From: Sulfuricella denitrificans
Lineage (GTDB): Bacteria > Pseudomonadota > Gammaproteobacteria > Burkholderiales > Sulfuricellaceae
Assembly (NCBI GenBank): GCA_002632355.1
Contig: NSJJ01000007.1
Coordinates: 112,387-176,386, forward strand
DNA length: 64,000 nucleotides
Reading direction: 5' to 3'
In this document: piece after piece, positions 45,847 to 57,370 of the stretch
How positions within the stretch are numbered: the first letter of the stretch is position 1
Layout: the number at the start of each line of letters is the position of its first letter
Notes under the pieces: model-generated
The model's database searches: none
What the model was told of the DNA's origin: nothing
Seen by the model: only the letters and a program-made list of their open reading frames with translations
Made by a program: the position numbers and the translations under genes

Positions 45847-45893
45847 GGTTTAGGCACTGTAACAGAAGGGTTGAAAAAATCAGGTGAATTAAT

Positions 45894-46571
45894 TTACAGA
45901 CAGGCATCAGCGCCACAGACATTGCTCCGCGCCTGTCCGTCCCACATCACGAAATTAGCCAGCAGGGTCAGGCCTGCCGCCTGGCTCTTTTCCGGGTGGA
46001 ACTGCACTGCAAATATGTTATCCCGCGCCACCGCCGCAGTAAACGCAAAAGGATAAAGCGTGAAACCGGCCACAAAATCCGGGTTGCCCGCCTCGACATA
46101 ATAGCTGTGTACGAAATAGAAACGCGCCGCTTCCGGAATGCCCGACCACATCGGATGATCTGCTGACTGGTGCACCTCGTTCCAGCCGATATGCGGCACC
46201 TTGAGCTTCTCCCCCTTATCATCCACCATGGCCTCGGCGGGGAAACGCAGCACGCGACCCGGGAGAATACCCAATCCGGCGCAGTTACCCTCTTCGGAAG
46301 ACTCGAACAGCGCCTGCATGCCCAGACAGATGCCCAGGAAAGGCTTGCTCTGTGCGGCCTCCGTCACAGCCTGGCGCAGACCGCGACTTTCCAGTTCGTG
46401 GATACAGTCCGGCATCGCACCGACACCGGGAAACACGACACGGCCGGCCCTGGCGATCACATCCGGATCGCTGCTCACGACAATATCCAGTTGCGGCGCT
46501 ACATGCTCCAGTGCCTTCGACACCGAGCGCAAATTGCCCATGCCGTAATCGATGACTGCGATATCGGCCAT
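45894..46571 (-). CDS. hisH: Imidazole glycerol phosphate synthase glutaminase subunit HisH
   Basis: HisH is the class I glutaminase that supplies ammonia to HisF. The 225-residue protein begins MADIAVIDYGMGNLRSV and has the nucleophile Cys in GICLGMQALFESSEEG. The catalytic His-Glu pair is in VQFHPEKSQ near residue 190. It lies two bases after hisB and before hisA. The C-terminal tail is a few residues longer than usual, with nothing unusual in it. Confidence 0.95.
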   Translation of the reverse strand: MADIAVIDYGMGNLRSVSKALEHVAPQLDIVVSSDPDVIARAGRVVFPGVGAMPDCIHELESRGLRQAVTEAAQSKPFLGICLGMQALFESSEEGNCAGLGILPGRVLRFPAEAMVDDKGEKLKVPHIGWNEVHQSADHPMWSGIPEAARFYFVHSYYVEAGNPDFVAGFTLYPFAFTAAVARDNIFAVQFHPEKSQAAGLTLLANFVMWDGQARSNVCGADACL

Positions 46572-46573
46572 GC

Positions 46574-47161
46574 TTACAGGCTTCCCTTGGTGGAAGGCAT
46601 CACGCCCGCCATGCGCTCGTCCGCCTCGACAGCCATGCGCAATGCACGCCCGAAGGCCTTGAACACCGTTTCAGCCTGATGGTGCGCGTTGACGCCGCGC
46701 AGGCAATCCACGTGCAGGGTCACCCCGGCGTGATTGACGAAGCCCTGGAAAAATTCCCGTACCAGGTCGGCATCGAATTCGCCGATGCGGGCACGGGTGA
46801 AGTCGACTTCGAAAACCAGACCGGGACGGCCGGAAATATCCAGCACCACGCGCGACAAGGCCTCATCCAGCGGCACATAGGCATGCCCATAACGGCGCAC
46901 ACCCTTCTTGTCGCCAATCGCCTGTGCAAATGCCTGGCCGAGGGTAATGCCGATATCTTCCACGGTGTGATGCGCATCGATATGCAGGTCGCCCTTGGCC
47001 GTAATCTCCAGATCCATCAGCCCGTGGCGGGCGATCTGATCCAGCATGTGGTCGAGAAACGGCACACCGCTCGCAAACCGTGCCTGACCGCTGCCGTCCA
47101 GATTGAGGGTGACGCTGACCTGGGTTTCCAGGGTATTACGGGTAACTTGGGCTGTGCGCAT
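46574..47161 (-). CDS. hisB: Imidazoleglycerol-phosphate dehydratase HisB (monofunctional)
   Basis: HisB removes water from IGP in the sixth histidine step. The 195-residue protein lacks the HAD phosphatase domain of the E. coli bifunctional form. It has the Mn ligands in [27 protein letters not shown] and, in the second half, [16 protein letters not shown] histidinol-phosphate phosphatase must therefore come from elsewhere. It is between hisC and hisH. Confidence 0.96.
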   Translation of the reverse strand: MRTAQVTRNTLETQVSVTLNLDGSGQARFASGVPFLDHMLDQIARHGLMDLEITAKGDLHIDAHHTVEDIGITLGQAFAQAIGDKKGVRRYGHAYVPLDEALSRVVLDISGRPGLVFEVDFTRARIGEFDADLVREFFQGFVNHAGVTLHVDCLRGVNAHHQAETVFKAFGRALRMAVEADERMAGVMPSTKGSL

Positions 47162-47226
47162 AGGATAAATCGCTGAAAATGGTCTCCATTCTAACCCAGG
47201 AGCTCAGGGGCTTAAAAGAGAATCGC

Positions 47227-48291
47227 TCAGGCTGACAGAATTTCTTTTAGTGCAGTGATCAGCGCAGCGCACTCCGCGTCCGTTCCGACCGTGATGCGCA
47301 TGAACGGTGCAATCCGCGCCGGGGTTTTGAAATGCCGCACGATGATGCTGCGTTCACGCAGCTTTGCCGTGAGTTCCGCCCCTTCATGCCTTGCATGGCG
47401 TGCAAAGACAAAATTTGCCCCGGATGGCAGCACCTCAAACCCCAGAGCTTCGAGTTCAGAAACCAGGCGGCTTCGCGTAACCACGACCTTGCGGCAGGTT
47501 TCAGCAAAATAGGTGCGATCCTCCATCGCCGCAGCCGCGCCGGCAATGGCGAAACGGTCCAGCGGATAGGAATTGAAGCTGTCTTTCACCCGGTTGAGCG
47601 CGTCGATCAGGTCAGGATGGCCGATGGCGTAGCCCACGCGCAGCCCGGCCAGCGAGCGGGATTTGGACAGGGTGTGAATCACCAGCAGCTGGGGATAACG
47701 ATCCACCAGGGAAACAGCCGATTCACCGCCGAAATCAATATATGCCTCGTCGATCACCACTACCGAGTCAGTGTTCACTTTCAACAAACGTTCGATTTCA
47801 TCCAGAGACAGCAAACGCCCCGTGGGCGCATTCGGGTTGGGGAAAATAATGCCGCCATTGGGAACCTTATAGTCCTCAACACGAATCCCGAAATTTTCAG
47901 TCAGCGGCACAGTCTGGAAATCCACGCCATACAGGCCGCAATACACCGGATAGAAGCTGTAGGTAATATCGGGGAACAGCAGCGGCCCCTCGTGCTTGAG
48001 CAGTGCCTGAAAAGTATGCGCCAGCACCTCGTCTGATCCGTTGCCGACGAACACCTGCGCCGGTTTCACGCCATGATAAGCGGCAATCGCGCCCTTGAGC
48101 CGGTCGGCGTTGGGGTCGGGATACAACCTGAGACTGTCGCCCACTTCCGCGCGCATCGCCTCCAGTGCTTTGGGGCTGGGGCCGTAGGGGTTCTCGTTGG
48201 TGTTGAGCTTGACCAGATTCTGCAGCTTGGGTTGCTCGCCCGGCACATAGGGCGTCAGGCCGTGGACCACGGCGCTCCAGTAACGGCTCAT
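47227..48291 (-). CDS. hisC: Histidinol-phosphate aminotransferase HisC
   Basis: HisC transfers an amino group from glutamate to imidazole-acetol phosphate. The 354-residue PLP enzyme starts at the ATG at 48291 ([21 protein letters not shown], the family N-terminus). It has [38 protein letters not shown] and the Schiff-base lysine in [21 protein letters not shown] longer frame into hisD is open but unlike the family. It is spaced three to four bases from hisD. Confidence 0.95.
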   Translation of the reverse strand: MSRYWSAVVHGLTPYVPGEQPKLQNLVKLNTNENPYGPSPKALEAMRAEVGDSLRLYPDPNADRLKGAIAAYHGVKPAQVFVGNGSDEVLAHTFQALLKHEGPLLFPDITYSFYPVYCGLYGVDFQTVPLTENFGIRVEDYKVPNGGIIFPNPNAPTGRLLSLDEIERLLKVNTDSVVVIDEAYIDFGGESAVSLVDRYPQLLVIHTLSKSRSLAGLRVGYAIGHPDLIDALNRVKDSFNSYPLDRFAIAGAAAAMEDRTYFAETCRKVVVTRSRLVSELEALGFEVLPSGANFVFARHARHEGAELTAKLRERSIIVRHFKTPARIAPFMRITVGTDAECAALITALKEILSA

Positions 48292-48295
48292 GGGT

Positions 48296-49600
48296 CTATT
48301 TATTTCCCATACGATATTCCGCCGAGCGGGCATGCGCCTGCAAACCCTCGCCGTAAGCCAGTTCCGAGGCGATCTTGCCCATGCTCTGCGCCCCGGCGGG
48401 GGAAACCATGATCAGGCTGGAACGTTTCTGGAAGTCATACACGCCCAGCGGCGAGGAAAAACGCGCGGTGCGCGAGGTCGGCAGCACGTGGTTGGGTCCG
48501 GCGCAGTAATCACCGAGCGATTCGCAGGTCTGACGCCCCATAAAAATCGCGCCGGCGTGGCGGATCTTGGCGGTTAATGCCACAGGGTCCGCGACGGAAA
48601 GTTCGAGGTGCTCGGGTGAAATATAGTTGGCGATTTCCGCTGCTTCATCCAGATCTTTGACTGCGATCAGTGCCCCACGATTTTCCAGTGCGGTGCGAAT
48701 GATTTCCTGGCGCGGCATTTCGGGCAGGAGTTTGTTGATGCTGGCAGACACCGCATCGACGAAGTCAGCATCCGGCGACAAGAGGATGGATTGCGCCAGT
48801 TCGTCGTGCTCGGCCTGAGAAAACAGGTCCATGGCGATCCAGTCGGGATTGGTCTGGCCATCGCAGATAATCAGGATTTCGGAAGGCCCGGCCACCATGT
48901 CGATTCCCACCACGCCGAATACCCGGCGCTTCGCCGCTGCCACATAAGCATTGCCAGGGCCGACGATCTTGTCGACCTGAGGAATGGTTTGCGTGCCATA
49001 AGCCAGCGCACCGACTGCCTGCGCCCCTCCGACGGTGAACACACGGTCCACGCCGCAGACATGCGCCGCAGCCAGCACCAGCTCGTTGAGCACGCCGCCC
49101 GGTGTGGGCACCACCATGATCAGCTCTTTCACACCGGCCACCTTGGCGGGGATGGCGTTCATCAGCACCGAGGAGGGATAGGCTGCCTTGCCGCCGGGCA
49201 CGTAGAGACCGACGCGATCCAGCGCCGTAACCTGCTGGCCCAGCATGGTGCCGTCCGGCTCAGTGTAGCTCCACGAATGCATCAACTGCTTCTCGTGGTA
49301 AACGCGCACCCGTTCTGCGGCCTGTTGCAAGGCTACACGCTGGTCAGCCGGCAAACCATCAAAGGCTTCTTTCAGGCGCACCGCAGACATCTCCATCTCT
49401 GCCATGGAGGCTGCTTCCAGCTTGTCGAAGCGCTGCGTGTATTCCAGCACTGCGGCATCGCCACGGGCTTTTACATCATGCAGAATACCGGCCACCACCT
49501 GATCAATGGACTCGTCCTGAGCGCCTTCGAAGGCCAGCAATTCGTGCAACTGCGCCTGAAAATCAGCCTGGGTACTGCTAAAGCGTTTGATATTCAACAT
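48296..49600 (-). CDS. hisD: Histidinol dehydrogenase HisD
   Basis: HisD oxidises histidinol to histidine in two NAD-dependent steps. The 434-residue enzyme has [66 protein letters not shown] and the zinc-site [16 protein letters not shown]. The ATG at 49600 is the first, 45 bases downstream of the hisG stop. All key regions are intact. Confidence 0.97.
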   Translation of the reverse strand: MLNIKRFSSTQADFQAQLHELLAFEGAQDESIDQVVAGILHDVKARGDAAVLEYTQRFDKLEAASMAEMEMSAVRLKEAFDGLPADQRVALQQAAERVRVYHEKQLMHSWSYTEPDGTMLGQQVTALDRVGLYVPGGKAAYPSSVLMNAIPAKVAGVKELIMVVPTPGGVLNELVLAAAHVCGVDRVFTVGGAQAVGALAYGTQTIPQVDKIVGPGNAYVAAAKRRVFGVVGIDMVAGPSEILIICDGQTNPDWIAMDLFSQAEHDELAQSILLSPDADFVDAVSASINKLLPEMPRQEIIRTALENRGALIAVKDLDEAAEIANYISPEHLELSVADPVALTAKIRHAGAIFMGRQTCESLGDYCAGPNHVLPTSRTARFSSPLGVYDFQKRSSLIMVSPAGAQSMGKIASELAYGEGLQAHARSAEYRMGNK

Positions 49601-49645
49601 AATAAAAAGCGTCTAATTGAAAGATTGGGATTATAACGCGTTGTG

Positions 49646-51543
<1,898 letters not shown>

Positions 51544-51867
51544 TCAGGCTTGCTTGCTGCCCGCCAGCAATTGCTGCAGCTCGCCTTTTTCGTACATTTC
51601 CTTGGCAATATCCGAACCACCGATCAATTCGCCATTGATGTAAAGTTGCGGGAAAGTTGGCCAGTTAGCGTAATCCTTGAGGTTTTCGTAAACCTCGGCA
51701 TCCGCCAGCACATTCACCGAAAAAAACTCTGTTCCGCATGCCTTGAGTACCTGGGCTGCAAGATTTGAAAAACCGCACTGCGGAAACTGCGGAGTGCCTT
51801 TCATGAACAGCACCACCGGGTGCCCGTTTACGATCTGACCGATTCTGTCCAAAGCCACTTGATTCAT
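51544..51867 (-). CDS. grxD: Monothiol glutaredoxin Grx4 (GrxD) family protein
   Basis: The 107-residue protein has the monothiol CGFS site at residues 31-34 (KGTPQFPQCGFSNLA), the glutathione-binding TFPQLYINGELIGGSDI and a full Grx4 fold. Grx4 carries [2Fe-2S] clusters and forms hetero-complexes with BolA proteins; the bolA-family gene is 27 bases upstream. It is expected to act in iron-sulfur cluster trafficking in the cytoplasm. Confidence 0.95.
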   Translation of the reverse strand: MNQVALDRIGQIVNGHPVVLFMKGTPQFPQCGFSNLAAQVLKACGTEFFSVNVLADAEVYENLKDYANWPTFPQLYINGELIGGSDIAKEMYEKGELQQLLAGSKQA

Positions 51868-51894
51868 GATGATTTTCCTGAAAATAGATTGATA

Positions 51895-52140
51895 TTAACC
51901 CGCTTGCTTGCGCCATTCCTCGGGTGTAAAAGTTTTTATTGCCAGAGCGTGGATTTCTCCGCCCATTCGCTCTCCCAGCGCCTTGTACACAAGCTGGTGC
52001 TGCTGCACCGTGCGCTTGCCTTCAAACTCGGCGCTGACAATCATGGCCTCGAAATGCTGGCCATCGTCTCCATCCACCCTGACATATTCGCATGGCAAAC
52101 CGTTCTGGATATATTGTTTGATCTGATCCGCAGTAACCAT
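51895..52140 (-). CDS. BolA-family protein (IbaG-like)
   Basis: The 81-residue protein begins MVTADQIKQYIQNGLPCEYVRVDGDDGQHFEAMIVS and has HQLVYKALGERMGGEIHALAIKTFTPEEW, the BolA fold with a conserved His that ligates a cluster shared with Grx4. IbaG/BolA proteins act in iron-sulfur metabolism and acid response. IbaG is favoured because of the short length, and the gene precedes grxD-murA as ibaG precedes murA in E. coli. It abuts the ABC permease gene. Confidence 0.9.
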   Translation of the reverse strand: MVTADQIKQYIQNGLPCEYVRVDGDDGQHFEAMIVSAEFEGKRTVQQHQLVYKALGERMGGEIHALAIKTFTPEEWRKQAG

Positions 52141-52896
52141 TTATTTTCTCAATTTGAAACCGCTCTTGAGCAAGAGCAAAGTCGCTAATGATAATGCCAA
52201 AAAGCAGGCGGCGACAATCTCAAGCGCCAATCGCGGTGAAACATCCGACACACCGAAAAACCCGTAGCGAAACCCGTCAATGAGATAAAAGAAAGGGTTA
52301 ACGCGAGAAACAGCCTGCCAGAAGGGGGGCAGGGAGTGTATCGAATAGAACACTCCAGACAGAAAAGTCAGGGGAACAATGATGAAATTTTGCACTGCAG
52401 CCATCTGATCGTAATTTTCAGCCCATATCGATGAAATGATGCCGGCCGCGCCCAGCATTCCGCAGCCCAGCACCGCAAATGCCAGCATCCACAGCGGATG
52501 CGCCAGCGACAGGGGCGCAAACCACAAGCCAGCCAGTCCCACGCCAAGCCCCACCACGGCCCCCCGGACCACTGAGGCCGCCACATAAGCCGCAAAAAAT
52601 TCCCAGTAAGCCAGTGGGGCCAACAACATGAACACGATGCTGCCGTTCATTTTCGACTGAATCAGACTGGATGAGCTATTGGAAAAAGCATTCTGCAGCA
52701 TTGCCATCATCACCAGGCCTGGAATGAGAAACGATGAATAATTGATTCCCGGGTAAACCTGGATATGCGCTTCCAGCACGTGGGAAAAAATCAGCAGGTA
52801 GAGCAGGGTCGTGACCAACGGCGACAAAACGGTTTGCAGGCTGACTTTCCAGAAGCGCAGCAACTCCTTGTAGAACAGGGTCAACAATCCGGTCAT
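52141..52896 (-). CDS. ABC-2 type transporter permease
   Basis: The 251-residue protein has about six membrane helices and the family motif VSRVNPFFYLIDGFRYGFFG near the C-terminus. It belongs to the ABC-2 (YadH-like) permeases and pairs with the ATPase gene 11 bases upstream. The substrate is unknown; a cell-envelope lipid or polymer is possible given mla genes upstream, but this is inference. It abuts the bolA-family gene. Confidence 0.88.
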   Translation of the reverse strand: MTGLLTLFYKELLRFWKVSLQTVLSPLVTTLLYLLIFSHVLEAHIQVYPGINYSSFLIPGLVMMAMLQNAFSNSSSSLIQSKMNGSIVFMLLAPLAYWEFFAAYVAASVVRGAVVGLGVGLAGLWFAPLSLAHPLWMLAFAVLGCGMLGAAGIISSIWAENYDQMAAVQNFIIVPLTFLSGVFYSIHSLPPFWQAVSRVNPFFYLIDGFRYGFFGVSDVSPRLALEIVAACFLALSLATLLLLKSGFKLRK

Positions 52897-52907
52897 CTGA
52901 ATACCCC

Positions 52908-53804
52908 CTACTTCACCAGCTCAAGGAACACGTCTTCCAGGTCCGGCTTGACCATTTCGAGATCCTCTACTTCAATGCCGGACTCGCGCAAGGTCGCCAG
53001 CACCCCCTCGAGGTCTGCATGGCGGCGCAAGGACAGTTTAAATAGCTCTCCATCCTGCCCACACGACAGTTCCTTCAATGCCGCGGGCAGGCATGACGGC
53101 GCAAGCTTGAGCCGCAGTTGAATCGCCGTGTGCCGGTTCAGCAGATTAGCCGTGGTATCCAGCGTAACGACCTGCCCCTGTTTCAGCATGGCTACCCGAT
53201 GACACAAGGCCTCCGCTTCTTCAAGATAATGGGTAGTAAGAACGATGGTATGGCCCTGCCGGTTCAAATGCTGGATGAATGCCCACAGGCTCTGACGCAA
53301 CTCCACATCCACACCGGCAGTGGGCTCATCCAGAACGATAACCGGGGGCTTGTGCACCAGCGCCTGCGCCACCAGTACGCGGCGCTTCATACCCCCGGAA
53401 AGATGCCGCACATAGGCATCCGCCTTGTCGGTCAACGCCAGATGCTCCAGCAACTCGTCAATCCAGGCTTTATTATTTCTAATGCCGAAATAACCGGACT
53501 GAAAACGCAGCATCTCTCGCACGGTGAAAAATGCATCATAGACCAGCTCCTGCGGAACAACGCCTATAGAACGTCGTGCCTGGCGATAGTCAGCCCTTAC
53601 ATCATGGCCCAAAATGGCGAGTTTTCCGCTATCGGCCAGCGCCAGTCCTGCAAGGATGTTAATCAGCGTGGACTTTCCCGCGCCGTTGGGGCCGAGCAGG
53701 GCAAAAAACTCCCCCTGCTGAACCGTCAAATCGATTCCTTGCAGCGCCTGCACGCGGCCAAAGCTTTTATATACCTGATGAATTTCGAGTGCGGGAAGCG
53801 TCAC
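52908..53804 (-). CDS. ABC transporter ATPase (YadG-like)
   Basis: The 298-residue protein has Walker A GPNGAGKS (38-45), the ABC signature LSGGMKRRV, Walker B VIVLDEPTAGVD, and a C-terminal extension of about 70 residues (YadG-like). It powers the permease encoded just downstream. YadG/YadH function is uncertain. It lies between mlaB (21 bases upstream) and the permease gene, in an arrangement seen near mla loci in many betaproteobacteria. Confidence 0.9.
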   Translation of the reverse strand: MTLPALEIHQVYKSFGRVQALQGIDLTVQQGEFFALLGPNGAGKSTLINILAGLALADSGKLAILGHDVRADYRQARRSIGVVPQELVYDAFFTVREMLRFQSGYFGIRNNKAWIDELLEHLALTDKADAYVRHLSGGMKRRVLVAQALVHKPPVIVLDEPTAGVDVELRQSLWAFIQHLNRQGHTIVLTTHYLEEAEALCHRVAMLKQGQVVTLDTTANLLNRHTAIQLRLKLAPSCLPAALKELSCGQDGELFKLSLRRHADLEGVLATLRESGIEVEDLEMVKPDLEDVFLELVK

Positions 53805-53825
53805 TATTCGAGATATCTGCGCCCG

Positions 53826-54110
53826 TCAGACCGAGGGAAGCAATGCCTGTACGTCATAAACTTTCAACAGACATTGCAGATTGTCCGGCAGATTGCGTAA
53901 TTTAAGTTGATGGCCGCACTGCGCGGCATGGCGCGCCCACTCCAGCAACAGGCTTACCGCAGCCGAATCCACGTCCTCGACCCCGGCGAGATTCAACTCC
54001 CACGCACCTTCCTCGGCGTACAGTGGCTCGCTCTCGCGCAACCATTCACTGACTGTGGCAATAGTCAGCGGGCCAGTGAATTCAAAGCAGCTGCCATTGC
54101 GGACTATCAT
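53826..54110 (-). CDS. mlaB: MlaB-type STAS-domain protein
   Basis: MlaB is the cytoplasmic STAS subunit that stabilises the MlaFE transporter. The 94-residue protein has the STAS elements LTIATVSEWLRE, NLAGVEDVDSAAVSLLLEWARHA with the conserved DSA loop, and LRNLPDNLQCLLKVYDV. It follows mlaC with a four-base overlap. The Mla system carries phospholipids between the inner and outer membranes. Confidence 0.88.
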   Translation of the reverse strand: MIVRNGSCFEFTGPLTIATVSEWLRESEPLYAEEGAWELNLAGVEDVDSAAVSLLLEWARHAAQCGHQLKLRNLPDNLQCLLKVYDVQALLPSV

Positions 54111-54751
54111 TTTTTCCTGGCCGTCACTGCCTTGAGGTTGCTTGCGGCTTCTTTGCGATTTTTGTCCGTCAGAGTCTTGATCAAACCATCTATCCCATGA
54201 CGCTGGATTTCCGAACTAAAAGATGAACGATAATTAGTCACCAGGCTGACGCCATCCACTGCCACGTCATACACCTTCCAGCCGTCTGCGCCTTTTTCAA
54301 GACTGTACTCGATCGGAATAGGTTGTCCGCCCGGCTGATTGACGACTGTTTTTACCGTGACGTCGGTATCGCCAGGCGCCAGCTTCGCAGGCCTGTAATC
54401 GATCGTCTGGTCCTTGTAGGAAGTCAGGGACCCGGAATATGTACGCACCAGCAAAGTACGAAATTCCTGTATCAGGGCTTGCTGCTGCGCCGGCGAAGCC
54501 TTCGGCCAGTGGCGGCCAACCGCAAGTTGTGCCATGCGCGCAAAAGCGAAATGGGGCAAGACCTTGGCTTCGACCAGATCCAGTACTTTTTGCGAATTTC
54601 CGGATTGAATATCCTTGTCCTGCTTGATGATGGCGAGCACTTCCTGGGCAGTATTTTTCACCAGCGTATCAGGTGCAAGCTCCGACGCACCTGCAGCAAA
54701 ACCTGCCAGCAGCGCGCATGCCATCAATAGGGCACGAATCCTGAACATCAT
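54107..54751 (-). CDS. mlaC: Phospholipid-binding periplasmic protein MlaC
   Basis: MlaC ferries phospholipids across the periplasm. The 214-residue precursor has a Sec signal (RIRALLMACALLAGFAAGASE). The fold segments LVKNTAQEVLAIIKQDKD, VLPHFAFARMAQLAVGRHW and KVYDVAVDGVSLVTNYRSSF are typical. It is translated after the TolC-family gene with an ATGA overlap and before mlaB. Confidence 0.92.
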   Translation of the reverse strand: MMFRIRALLMACALLAGFAAGASELAPDTLVKNTAQEVLAIIKQDKDIQSGNSQKVLDLVEAKVLPHFAFARMAQLAVGRHWPKASPAQQQALIQEFRTLLVRTYSGSLTSYKDQTIDYRPAKLAPGDTDVTVKTVVNQPGGQPIPIEYSLEKGADGWKVYDVAVDGVSLVTNYRSSFSSEIQRHGIDGLIKTLTDKNRKEAASNLKAVTARKK

Positions 54752-56106
54752 TTGTAATCTCCTGTCACTTTGGCGAGTCTGGCCACATGCATGTTGTACT
54801 CGTTAACCGTAAGCAGATACTCGGCCTGGGTCGTGGCATAGGTTCTCAGTGCTTCGGCGACACGCTCCGGTTTTTCAAGGCCCGCACTGAAATCGGCATA
54901 AGAGGCCACCATCCAGCGCCGGGCAGCCGCTGCGCCCGTGGCCAGTTCCAGTTGTGCCGCGTGATAGGCCTGCATCTGGGTATAGGCTTCCGCCACTTCA
55001 AAAGGAATTCCGGCCAGGGCAAAACGGTTCTTTGCCAGCAAGGCTTCGAGTTCTGCCTGCGCCTGCGCCACCCGCGCGGGTACTACGTCAAATGCCAGGT
55101 CCCATTTCACGCCTACCACGGGTGTCAGGCCTGCATGGTTGAAAGGATCGTAGACATAAGGATTATCCAGCCTGTCGCGTCGCGACGCATAGGCAAAACT
55201 GCCCACCACTCCGGCGTAAATATTGGGATACATTTCTGCTTTTTTTGCACCCACCAAGGCGCGACGAGCACCCAGGCCCGCCTCCAGCTGGGCCATTTCT
55301 GGGCGGCCAGTGATTGCCTTGCCCTGCAAATCGGCCAGCGACGTGCCCGGCAGGGGGACTGGCTTCAGCCCTTCGTCCACCACTTCAAGACTGCCTTCGA
55401 GTCCAATCCCAGTCAGGGTTTTCAGTCCATTCAAGCTGACTGTTTCCACTGCCTGGGCCTGGGAAAAATACTTATTCAGCAAGGCGCGCTTGGCCTGCAA
55501 TTCGTATAAATCGGACTGGGTCGCCTGGCCATTATCAGCCTCAAGCCATTTCTCGACCCGCGCCACAGTATTGTTGACCTTGCTACGAACGTCATCCAAC
55601 ATGCGCCGAGTGTCGCGCGCCGTGAGATAAGCATAGTAGGCGCGGCTCACATCCAGCATAGTGTCTCCGCGCTGCAGGCGGACATCCTGACTCTTTACGT
55701 CGATGTTGCCCTTGGCTGCATCAACATAGTGCCCGATCTTGCCAAAAGTATAGAGCGGCTTGACGATGGAGAACTGCAGAGAGGTCCAGTCGGAAAGTCC
55801 TTTCCAGTCATAGGCATCATTACGCGGCGTACCTCCTGCCGTTGCCCCGCCCTGATAAAAACCACCCTCGACTTTGGGCGCAAGACCGACAAACAGATTG
55901 GCCTCCAGACGCAGGCCGTTATTTCCCTGAGCCTCTTCCAGCATGGCACGCGCCTGCTCCACCAGTTGCTCTCGCTCCTGGATTCGAGGGTCGGCATTCA
56001 TGCTCATGTCGATTGCCTGCTGAAGATTGATCGTCTGGGCTTGCCCCGCCCCGGAAAAAAGAAGCGCGCATGCGCTCAACGTCACCGCCCGCCATTGCTT
56101 GTTCAT
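54748..56106 (-). CDS. TolC-family outer-membrane protein inside the mla operon
   Basis: The 452-residue precursor has a Sec signal (MNKQWRAVTLSACALLFSGAGQAQ) and the TolC-family layout: INLQQAIDMSMNADPRI at the start, long helical hairpins, an LSDWTSLQFSIVKPLYTFGKI strand-like segment and the second half-repeat with RPEMAQLEAGLGARRALVGAKKAEMYPNI. It lies between mlaD and mlaC with four-base overlaps on both sides, where many operons have mlaA or nothing. It may provide the outer-membrane partner of this Mla system; this is inferred from position only. It is divergent from the classical TolC, which argues against a general export channel. Confidence 0.82.
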   Translation of the reverse strand: MNKQWRAVTLSACALLFSGAGQAQTINLQQAIDMSMNADPRIQEREQLVEQARAMLEEAQGNNGLRLEANLFVGLAPKVEGGFYQGGATAGGTPRNDAYDWKGLSDWTSLQFSIVKPLYTFGKIGHYVDAAKGNIDVKSQDVRLQRGDTMLDVSRAYYAYLTARDTRRMLDDVRSKVNNTVARVEKWLEADNGQATQSDLYELQAKRALLNKYFSQAQAVETVSLNGLKTLTGIGLEGSLEVVDEGLKPVPLPGTSLADLQGKAITGRPEMAQLEAGLGARRALVGAKKAEMYPNIYAGVVGSFAYASRRDRLDNPYVYDPFNHAGLTPVVGVKWDLAFDVVPARVAQAQAELEALLAKNRFALAGIPFEVAEAYTQMQAYHAAQLELATGAAAARRWMVASYADFSAGLEKPERVAEALRTYATTQAEYLLTVNEYNMHVARLAKVTGDYK

Positions 56107-56573
56107 TTGCCTTCTCCGCCATCTGCTGCCTTGTTGTAGAGAAATTGCCCAATCAGACTTTCCAGCACCACTGCAGACTGGGTAATCTTGATCTTGTCAC
56201 CTTCCTTGAGCTGGGCGCTGTCGCCCCCTGTTTCCAGGGCGACATATTGCTCGCCCAGCAAGCCAGAAGTCATGATGCTGGCCGAAGTGTCCCTGGAAAA
56301 CGAATACTGTTTATCCAGCTTCAATATCACCACCGCCTCGTGCCGCTCTCCATCAAAGTGGACGTCCGATACCCGCCCAACCACCACTCCGGCGCTTTTT
56401 ACCGGCGCACGCACCTTGAGCCCGCCAATATTGCTGAATCCGGCTCTTACACTATAAGCATCAGACATGTTTACGCCGCCCAGGTTTCCCACCTTCAGCG
56501 CCAGAACTAAAATAGCACCGAGCCCCAACAGCACGAACAGCCCTACCCACAAATCGATTGTGGTGCGCTCCAT
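56103..56573 (-). CDS. mlaD: MCE-domain protein MlaD
   Basis: MlaD is the membrane-anchored MCE ring that passes phospholipids between MlaFE and MlaC. The 156-residue product has an N-terminal membrane helix (TIDLWVGLFVLLGLGAILVLALKVG) and one MCE domain (YSVRAGFSNIGGLKVRAPVKSAGVVVGRV) that ends near LLGEQYVALETGG. It overlaps mlaE by one base and the TolC-family gene by four. Confidence 0.94.
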   Translation of the reverse strand: MERTTIDLWVGLFVLLGLGAILVLALKVGNLGGVNMSDAYSVRAGFSNIGGLKVRAPVKSAGVVVGRVSDVHFDGERHEAVVILKLDKQYSFSRDTSASIMTSGLLGEQYVALETGGDSAQLKEGDKIKITQSAVVLESLIGQFLYNKAADGGEGK

Positions 56574-57370
56574 CAGCCTTCTCCCCTAAACATAAATGCG
56601 GTCAACATGAAATCCAGCGCCAGAATGGCCAGAGACGATGTCACCACGGTACGTGTCGTCGCTCCGGACACACCCTCGGCTGTGGGTGGCGCATCATAGC
56701 CTTCAAACAGGGCTATTGCAGTCACTGCCACGCCGAATACAAAACTTTTGATAATGCCGTTTAGGATATCCTGATGAAAATCCACCGCACTCTGCATCTG
56801 CGACCAGAACGAGCCTTCGTCCACACCGATCAGCTTCACGCCCACCAGATACCCCCCAAAGACCCCCATGGCAGAAAACATCGCTGCCAGCAGCGGCATG
56901 GAAATCACGCCGGCCCAGAAACGCGGTGCGACAACGCGGGCAATGGGATTGACAGCCATCATTTCCATTGCCGAAAGCTGTTCGGTGGCCTTCATCAGGC
57001 CAATCTCGGCGGTAATTGCCGAGCCGGCACGGCTGGCGAACAATAGCGCCGCCACCACCGGCCCAAGTTCTCGCACCAGGGACAGGGCCACCATCACGCC
57101 CAGGGCCTCTTCAGAACCATATCGCTGCAGGGTGTCATATCCCTGCATCCCCAGCACCATGCCGACAAACAGCCCCGATACCAGAATAATGATGAGCGAC
57201 AGCACCCCGGTCGAGAACAGCTCCTTGATGACAAGATGGATACGGCGAAAGCTGGAGCCCGAGTGCAGCAGTATCAAGACGAAAAACCGGCTTGCCACAC
57301 CCAGGCGCCACAGGGCATCGATTACCCGGTGGCCGATACGCTCCACTCCCTTCACCAGGCGGCTAGGCAT
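56573..57370 (-). CDS. mlaE: Lipid asymmetry ABC permease MlaE
   Basis: The 265-residue protein (ATG at 57370) has the MlaE family features, about five or six membrane helices and VLVSGLFVGMVLGMQGYDTLQRYGSEEALG. Central motifs are ELGPVVAALLFASRAGSAITAEIGLMKATEQLSAMEMM and VNPIARVVAPRFWAGV. The start was chosen after the family N-terminus MPSRLVKGVERIG; a longer open frame runs back into mlaF. It is the dimeric permease of the Mla transporter. Confidence 0.94.
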   Translation of the reverse strand: MPSRLVKGVERIGHRVIDALWRLGVASRFFVLILLHSGSSFRRIHLVIKELFSTGVLSLIIILVSGLFVGMVLGMQGYDTLQRYGSEEALGVMVALSLVRELGPVVAALLFASRAGSAITAEIGLMKATEQLSAMEMMAVNPIARVVAPRFWAGVISMPLLAAMFSAMGVFGGYLVGVKLIGVDEGSFWSQMQSAVDFHQDILNGIIKSFVFGVAVTAIALFEGYDAPPTAEGVSGATTRTVVTSSLAILALDFMLTAFMFRGEG

